Part shown: positions 58,839 to 64,000 of the stretch, piece by piece
How the letters are laid out: the number at the start of each line of letters is the position of its first letter
How positions within the stretch are numbered: the stretch's first letter is position 1
NCBI GenBank assembly: GCA_900318565.1
Contig: ONLD01000001.1
Span: 1-64,000 of the forward strand
Origin: an uncultured Bacteroidales bacterium
GTDB taxonomy: Bacteria > Bacteroidota > Bacteroidia > Bacteroidales > UBA932
DNA length: 64,000 nucleotides
Reading direction: 5' to 3'
Position numbers and translations under genes: made by a program
The notes under the pieces: generated by a model
Databases searched by the model: none
Told to the model about the DNA's origin: nothing
The model's input: only the letters and a program-made list of their open reading frames with translations

Positions 58839-60551
58839 ATGAAAAAGTATATATTCACAGCACTTGCAGCAGCGGCCTTGATGACCGCCTGCGTGGACCT
58901 CGACCTCAGTCCGAAGAGCCAGGGTTCCAGCGAAAACTGGTACTCCACGGCCCAGGAGCTCGAGCTCTCGCTCAACGCCCTGTACTCGCCCTCGATGTGG
59001 TACACCGAGGCCTGGCGCCTCTGGCCTACCGACCGCTGGACCGACGACTGGAACCAGCGCGTCCAGTCCTACGACTGGCTGGCCGGCACCATCTCCACCA
59101 CCTGGAGCGAGGGCGCCAAGCACTGGGCCAATTATTACAAAGGCATAGCCCGCGCAAACACCATCATCGAGAGCGTGGAAAAAGCCAAGGAGAACCTTTC
59201 CGAAGAGCAGATCCGGCAATACACCGGAGAAGCCAAGTTCTTCAGGGCTTCGTTCTATACCTACCTCATTTTCCTCTACGGCGACGTGCCTTACTACGAC
59301 AAGTATATGACTCTCGAGCAGGCTTACGAGATGGGACGCAAGGACCGCAACTACATCCTTGAGAGGATTTACGAAGACTTCGATGCGGCTGCCGACGCCC
59401 TGCCTACATCCTACGCCAAGGCTCAGCGCGTCACCAAGGGTGCAGCCCTCGCTATGAAGGCCCGCGCCGCCCTGTTTATGAACGACTGGGCAACCTGCGC
59501 CGCCGCTGCAAAGGCCTGTATGGACCTGGGAGTGTACTCCCTGCACGAGGACTACCGCGAGCTCTTCCTGTCGAAGACCAAGACCAGCCCGGAAGTCATT
59601 TTCGCCCTGCCCGCATCCAACGAGCTCGGTATCCACTCCTACGACGAGGCGGCGACACGCAGCTTCTACCCCCGCAACAACGGCGGCACCTCCGTGGCCC
59701 AGCCGACCTGGCAACTGTTCTTCGCCTACACCTGCACGGACGGAAAGAACGTCGAGGATTCTCCCCTGTACGACCCGGCCCATCCATTTGCCAACCGTGA
59801 CCCTCGTCTGAGCGAGGTCATAGTGCCTTTCGACAGCGAGTTTATGGACTACATCTACAATCCCCGTCCCAGCGCCACCCAGACCCTTCAGGTTTCTACC
59901 GGCAAGATGGTCAAGAACAACGACACCAAGCCCGTCTCCAAGGACTGCTCCTACAACGGTCTCGTGCTCAAGAAGGGCATCGACGAAGAGTGGATTGACG
60001 ACCGCCTGACCGACAGCCCGATGCGCATCATCCGCTACGGCGACGTGCTCCTGATGTACGCCGAATCCAAGATGGAGCTCGGCCAGATCGACGCCGATCT
60101 GTTCAAGGCAGTCAACAGCGTCCGCGCCCGCGCCTACAAGTGCGGCGTCGGCGAGACCGGCAAGTACCCCGCCATCACCGAGACGAATCAGACCGCCCTC
60201 CGCAGGATACTGCGCAACGAGCGCCGCTGCGAGCTCGCGTGGGAGAACCGCCGCTGGTTCGACGTGATGCGCTGGAAGATGGCTGAGGAATGCTTCACGA
60301 TGCCTATCTACGGTCTGCCCGGCAACGAGCAGAGCGCCGAAAACGAGAAGACCGGTTACTGGCCCTGGCCCAAGGACTTCCGTCCGCATATGAAAGCCAG
60401 CTCCGCAATCGATATCTCCGACATCGAAAACTATCCTAAATATTTCACTATCAATCAGAGAGGCGCTTTCGTAGCCCGCGAGTACCTCTTCCCCATCCCG
60501 GAGAACGAGCGCGTGGTCTGCCCCAACCTGACCCAGAATCCCGGTTATTAA
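58839..60551 (+). CDS. SusD/RagB-family outer-membrane lipoprotein
   Basis: 570 aa. Lipobox LMTAC (Cys18). N-terminal TPR-like region (ELELSLNALYSPSMW, RANTIIESVEKAKENLSEEQ), EAKFFRASFYTYLIFLYGDVPYYDK in the SusD core, and the C-terminal LRRILRNERRCELAWENRRW motif. Caps the SusC channel and contacts the ligand. Starts 18 nt after the BACON lipoprotein. Confidence 0.96.
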   Translation: MKKYIFTALAAAALMTACVDLDLSPKSQGSSENWYSTAQELELSLNALYSPSMWYTEAWRLWPTDRWTDDWNQRVQSYDWLAGTISTTWSEGAKHWANYYKGIARANTIIESVEKAKENLSEEQIRQYTGEAKFFRASFYTYLIFLYGDVPYYDKYMTLEQAYEMGRKDRNYILERIYEDFDAAADALPTSYAKAQRVTKGAALAMKARAALFMNDWATCAAAAKACMDLGVYSLHEDYRELFLSKTKTSPEVIFALPASNELGIHSYDEAATRSFYPRNNGGTSVAQPTWQLFFAYTCTDGKNVEDSPLYDPAHPFANRDPRLSEVIVPFDSEFMDYIYNPRPSATQTLQVSTGKMVKNNDTKPVSKDCSYNGLVLKKGIDEEWIDDRLTDSPMRIIRYGDVLLMYAESKMELGQIDADLFKAVNSVRARAYKCGVGETGKYPAITETNQTALRRILRNERRCELAWENRRWFDVMRWKMAEECFTMPIYGLPGNEQSAENEKTGYWPWPKDFRPHMKASSAIDISDIENYPKYFTINQRGAFVAREYLFPIPENERVVCPNLTQNPGY

Positions 60552-60563
60552 TATTTTTGAATT

Positions 60564-61715
60564 ATGAAAAAAGTATTATTCCTTATCGCCGCGGCAGCAA
60601 TGTTTGCCGTCTCCTGCGGCGAGAGCAACAAACCCGACGACAACGGTCCCAAGAAAGAGGATGAGGCCAAACTGGAGCTCAGCACTTCCGCCATTTCCGT
60701 CCTCGCGACCGACACTTCAGCAAGCTTCAGCGTGACTGCCAACTGCCCCTGGAAAGTCTCCAGTGACAATTCCCAGTTCTCGGTCAGCCCCGCTTCCGGC
60801 AACGGCAACGGATCCGTGACCGTATCCTTCCCTGCCAATGAATTCACATCCGCAGTCTCTGCCAACATCACAGTCGCAAGCGACGGCGTGAGCCCGCAGA
60901 AGACTATGACCGTCAAGATTACCCAGGCCGCGGCCGAGGCGAAACCCGATCCCCAGCCCCAGCCGGAGCCCCAGAGCGACACTACTTACCTTGCCCGCTG
61001 GTGGCTGGATGAGTCCCAGGTACCGGTCCTCAGCACCCACTTTACCGAAGAGGCCAAGGTTGACGGCAACCCTAACCCCGACGCCTGCCTGCCCGGCAGC
61101 GGCGGCTACTATGTCGAGCCGAACGTGGCCGGGAAAGGCCGCATAGAGTTCTACAACGGCATTGACAAGTTGAGCATCAACCCCAAGGGCCGCGTCAAGA
61201 GGGTTATCGGCAAGTACGGCGGTATCGTCAGCTACGGCACCTGGAAGGGAGATTACTATCTGCTGACCGCAGAGACCGACAGCGCCCTCCCTGCCGATAC
61301 CAAGATCTACACCTTCTTCGCACTCCGCGCCAATGTTGAGAACGTGCCCAAGTACTGGATGGTGGAGATACTCGACGGCGATACCTGGAAGCCCTACCTC
61401 GAGACCAAGAAGGTCACCGTGGAAGGCGAAGGGGAAGTCGAGTACAACCTCGAGCTCGTGTATGACAACGGAGCAGAGAAGCCTTGCATCGATTCTATAG
61501 TGGACAGCGATTACAAGCTGACCGCTCCCACGAAAGACGTCAAGGTCCGCATCCTCGCCGTATCCAGCGCTTATGCTTACGGCGAAGGTCTGCCCGAAGT
61601 CATTGGCGACAGCGCCATCAAGGCCAAGAACCCTGTTACCATCCTCGTCGGCAACCGCCTGAGCGAGACCGGCAACCCGGTTCTGCACCACACTATGATC
61701 TGCACCGTGAAGTAA
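60564..61715 (+). CDS. BACON-domain lipoprotein 2
   Basis: 383 aa. Lipobox FAVSC (Cys18) then Gly-Glu-Ser. One BACON domain (about 33-125, ANCPWKVSSDNSQFSVSPAS), a Pro/Glu linker (KPDPQPQPEPQ), and a C-terminal domain sharing GKGRIEFYNGIDK and PKYWMVEILDGDTW with the protein at 57444. Last gene before the terminator at 61729. Confidence 0.85.
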   Translation: MKKVLFLIAAAAMFAVSCGESNKPDDNGPKKEDEAKLELSTSAISVLATDTSASFSVTANCPWKVSSDNSQFSVSPASGNGNGSVTVSFPANEFTSAVSANITVASDGVSPQKTMTVKITQAAAEAKPDPQPQPEPQSDTTYLARWWLDESQVPVLSTHFTEEAKVDGNPNPDACLPGSGGYYVEPNVAGKGRIEFYNGIDKLSINPKGRVKRVIGKYGGIVSYGTWKGDYYLLTAETDSALPADTKIYTFFALRANVENVPKYWMVEILDGDTWKPYLETKKVTVEGEGEVEYNLELVYDNGAEKPCIDSIVDSDYKLTAPTKDVKVRILAVSSAYAYGEGLPEVIGDSAIKAKNPVTILVGNRLSETGNPVLHHTMICTVK

Positions 61716-61728
61716 AGATTTGTCCCCG

Positions 61729-61774
61729 GTCCGGGAACAGTCAGTCTCACGCTGAGCTGTTCCCGGACTTTTTT
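61729..61774 (+). terminator. Strong terminator after SusD-BACON genes
   Basis: GTCCGGGAACAG (61729-61740) pairs with CTGTTCCCGGAC (61757-61768), an inner TCAG/CTGA extends it, and TTTTTT follows. It separates the first operon from the two MBL genes that follow. Confidence 0.93.
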
Positions 61775-61828
61775 GCTTATTTATGTGGAAGGGACGCACG
61801 GCCGTCTTATAGTTTTAATTGGATTTAT

Positions 61829-63223
61829 ATGAAGCATTTTTTTTATATCATTTTTGCCGCAGTATTGCTCATCGGATGCGAGGAACAGTATGTTCCTCCC
61901 ACCCCGGGAGGGAAGACAAACCCGGAGACGGAAACTACTGATCCTGCGATAGATGTCAAGGTGGGAGGGGTCCTGCCCGACTGGCAGGAAGGCTATCTAG
62001 ACATACACTCCATCAACGGCGGCCGCGGTGAAGCCTTCTACTACATCTTCCCAGACGGCACCACGATGCTTTGCGATGCAGCAGGTGCGCCCCCGGCAGA
62101 ACTCCACAACTATGGCAACGACTCCCAGGGCGTGCCTTCCAAGCCCAGCGTATCTGTGGGCAGCGGCGCCCTGATCGTCAAATACATCCAGCACTTTGCC
62201 CCGTCGGTCGCCGGCGGCCGCCTGGACTATTTTATGACTTCCCACTACCACGGCGACCACATCGGCTCGTGGCGTGACAACTATAGCAAGTTCGGTTGGA
62301 CTCCATTCGACAAGGACGGCAACAAGGTCAGCGCCGTCAACCTCAACGCAGGCGGCTTCCTCCTCAACGGCATTGCAGAAGTCGGCCTGTCCATCCCCAT
62401 CGACAAGGTGCTTGACCGCGGCGACTGGGCGTCCCGTCCCTCCGCCGATTACTACGACGACGGCGGCAAGAAGCGCTACCAGCTGTATGTGAATTATCTC
62501 GACTATGCAGCCCGCAAGCAGGGCACCGTGCGCGAGACCCTGCAGATAGGGCACGACGACCAGATAGTCCTCAAGCACGACAAGGCCAGGTACCCGGCTT
62601 TCAGCGTGCGCACGATAGCCTCCGGCGGCGACATCTGGACCGGCAGCGGCACCTCAGTCAACACCACTTACGTGCCCTCGGCGGAAGAGTGCGCGAAAAA
62701 CCACGCTGCCTGGAGCATCGGCGAGAACATTTTCTCCAATGTGTTTATGCTCAAGTACGGCAGCTTCGACTTCTTCAGCGGCGGTGACATCCAGTACACC
62801 GGCAAGTCCAACTACTCCTGGAAAGATATAGAGCTGCCGATTTCCAAGGTAGTCGGGAGAGTGGAAGGTATGAAAGCCAGCCACCACAGCACGGCCAACA
62901 CCAACAGCGCAGAGCTTCTCGGCGCACTCAAGCCCGAATTCTATATCGCAGGCGTGTGGAGGGACGTGCAGCCCAACCCCGCCACGCTGAAGAGGGTCTA
63001 TAAAGCCAACGCTTCCGTGCGCATCTTCTGCACCAACCTGGCGGAGAGCAATGTCGCGACCCTGAAGAGCGAGGGCATCGACCCTTCTTCCTTCCTCACC
63101 ACCGGAGGCCACGTCGTCGTGCGTGTGCTTCCTGAAGGCAAGAAATACTACATCTACGTGCTGGATGACAGCAACCTGGAATTCAAGGTCAAGGCCAAAT
63201 TCGGACCTTTCACGGCCCATTAG
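61829..63223 (+). CDS. MBL-fold metallo-hydrolase lipoprotein 2
   Basis: 464 aa from ATG 61829. Lipobox LLIGC (Cys17) followed by Glu-Glu, a surface-export-like signal. HYHGDH at 139-144, SGGDIQYT and KASHHSTAN complete the two-metal site. Shares QEGYLDIHSIN, FPDGTTMLCDAAG and VWRDVQPNPATL with the 409-aa protein and has an extra 55 residues inserted before the second half. No TAnnTTTG promoter is seen in the 54 nt after the terminator, so its start of transcription is uncertain. Confidence 0.85.
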   Translation: MKHFFYIIFAAVLLIGCEEQYVPPTPGGKTNPETETTDPAIDVKVGGVLPDWQEGYLDIHSINGGRGEAFYYIFPDGTTMLCDAAGAPPAELHNYGNDSQGVPSKPSVSVGSGALIVKYIQHFAPSVAGGRLDYFMTSHYHGDHIGSWRDNYSKFGWTPFDKDGNKVSAVNLNAGGFLLNGIAEVGLSIPIDKVLDRGDWASRPSADYYDDGGKKRYQLYVNYLDYAARKQGTVRETLQIGHDDQIVLKHDKARYPAFSVRTIASGGDIWTGSGTSVNTTYVPSAEECAKNHAAWSIGENIFSNVFMLKYGSFDFFSGGDIQYTGKSNYSWKDIELPISKVVGRVEGMKASHHSTANTNSAELLGALKPEFYIAGVWRDVQPNPATLKRVYKANASVRIFCTNLAESNVATLKSEGIDPSSFLTTGGHVVVRVLPEGKKYYIYVLDDSNLEFKVKAKFGPFTAH

Positions 63224-63249
63224 CAGAATTAATCTAGAAACGTAAGACT

Positions 63250-64000
63250 ATGAAACGAATGTTACTGATGTCTTTAGCCGCGGCGGTGCTGCTTGCCGGG
63301 TGCGAGGAGCCCTACACCCCGCCTACTCCCGGAGCACAAAAGGACGACGAAAGACAGACAGCCGGGGCGAAGGTCGGGCAGACCCTGCCCGCCTGGAGCG
63401 AAGGGATGCTTGACATCCATTTTATCAACACCACCACGGGCGAGTGTACTTTCCTGATTTTCCCTGACGGCACGCAGATGCTCGTGGACGCCGCCGGCTC
63501 CATAAACGCGACCGGAGCCGTGGGCAGTACCACCAACACCGGCATCCGCAGCCGCTGGGACCCGACTAAAGACCCTTCGTTCCGGGCCGGCAAATTCATA
63601 GCCGACTACATCAAGGACTGTATGGTCTGGACCGGCAACCGTAAACTTGACTATGTCATCGACACCCACTTCCACGCCGACCATTTCGGCGGCTACAGCT
63701 CCTCCCTCCCAGTGTCCGACCTGTCTCCGGCCTACCGCAAGCAGAGTCTTCCCGAAGTGCTGGACCTGATACCGGCAGGTAAGCTGATGGACCGCGGCTG
63801 GCCCGACTACAACTATCCCTTTGATATGCAGAAGCACTACTCCACCGTGAAGAATTATGTGGCGGCGGTCAAATGGCACGTAGCCAACAGGGGCCTCGTC
63901 GCAGAGCGCTTCAAGGCCGGTTCCGCCGACCAGGTGACTCTGCTCTCCCGCCCCGGCGACTACCCCGAATTCCGCTTCCGCAACATCGCGGTCAACGGTG
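63250..64000 (+). CDS. MBL-fold metallo-hydrolase lipoprotein 3, 3' end cut off
   Basis: First 250 codons only; the reading frame is open to the window end. Lipobox LLAGC (Cys18) then Glu-Glu-Pro, as in the preceding gene. SEGMLDIHFIN, FPDGTQMLVDAAGS and HFHADH at 140-145 mark the same family. It starts 26 nt after the previous stop, probably one operon. The second metal His pair lies beyond the window. Confidence 0.85.
   Translation, partial: MKRMLLMSLAAAVLLAGCEEPYTPPTPGAQKDDERQTAGAKVGQTLPAWSEGMLDIHFINTTTGECTFLIFPDGTQMLVDAAGSINATGAVGSTTNTGIRSRWDPTKDPSFRAGKFIADYIKDCMVWTGNRKLDYVIDTHFHADHFGGYSSSLPVSDLSPAYRKQSLPEVLDLIPAGKLMDRGWPDYNYPFDMQKHYSTVKNYVAAVKWHVANRGLVAERFKAGSADQVTLLSRPGDYPEFRFRNIAVNG

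Noticed and set aside
54525..60389. Two very long antisense open frames (about 970 codons each) opposite SusC and opposite the BACON-SusD genes
   Set aside because: They mirror the codon bias of the real genes, have no start context, signal peptide or domain, and the plus-strand proteins are clear family members.

Overview
The window looks like chromosomal DNA of an uncultured, fairly GC-rich gut-type Bacteroidales. Evidence: many lipoproteins with Bacteroidetes-style signals, a SusC/SusD pair, BACON, BIG2, GLUG and fimbrillin-like surface proteins, Ser-type sulfatases, no consistent Shine-Dalgarno sequences, and repeated copies of the Bacteroidetes -7 promoter element TAnnTTTG. Everything below is read by eye. 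No database or folding search was run, so family names rest on recognised motifs and architecture.

Layout. 1-405 (-): partial Rpn-type PD-(D/E)XK nuclease/transposase. 655-7009 (-): surface-protein operon of two paralogous fimbrillin-like/GLUG lipoproteins, each preceded by tiny related peptide genes. 7049-8119 (-): LacI regulator, divergent from 8177-12688 (+), a sugar-acid operon (SDR, Nramp-related transporter, PfkB kinase, 6-phosphogluconate dehydrogenase). Three near-identical 15-bp operator-like palindromes link the regulator, the sugar-acid operon and the surface-protein operon. 12690-15088 (-): small membrane protein, a 113-bp cloverleaf-like palindrome, and a split transketolase. 15137-20826 (+): lepA, a GH2 glycosidase, and an ECF sigma operon with two matching candidate sigma promoters. 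20881-27494 (-): metallophosphoesterase, HemW, coiled-coil protein, aminopeptidase P, nadE.

27538-31528 (+): ribosomal genes rplC-rplD-rplW-rplB-rpsS-rplV-rpsC, with their own promoter and terminator, lacking rpsJ in front and rplP behind. 31547-34190 (-): sulfatase-araD-tsaE. 34243-34395: three 51-bp hairpin repeats. 34669-37921 (+): SSS symporter and phosphoesterase. 37918-41311 (-): HicAB, ComM-like ATPase, lipoprotein. 41560-45561 (+): BIG2 repeat lipoprotein. 45635-48254 (-): PspC-PadR-PspC-DUF2807 envelope operon.

48356-64000 (+): accessory glycan or phosphodiester utilisation region. It holds a sulfatase plus GH27 alpha-galactosidase pair, then an operon of a ComEC-like metallo-beta-lactamase (MBL) lipoprotein, Tat-type FAD oxidoreductase, SusC, BACON lipoprotein, SusD and a second BACON lipoprotein. 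After a strong terminator come two more MBL lipoproteins, the last cut by the window end.

The two most unusual ensembles are (i) the LacI-centred regulon that appears to join surface adhesin-like lipoproteins to a sugar-acid pathway carrying an Nramp homologue without the metal-binding motifs, and (ii) the SusC/SusD locus built around three MBL-fold surface lipoproteins. A third theme is that several genes start only 4-8 nt after the -7 element, which suggests leaderless or almost leaderless mRNAs.
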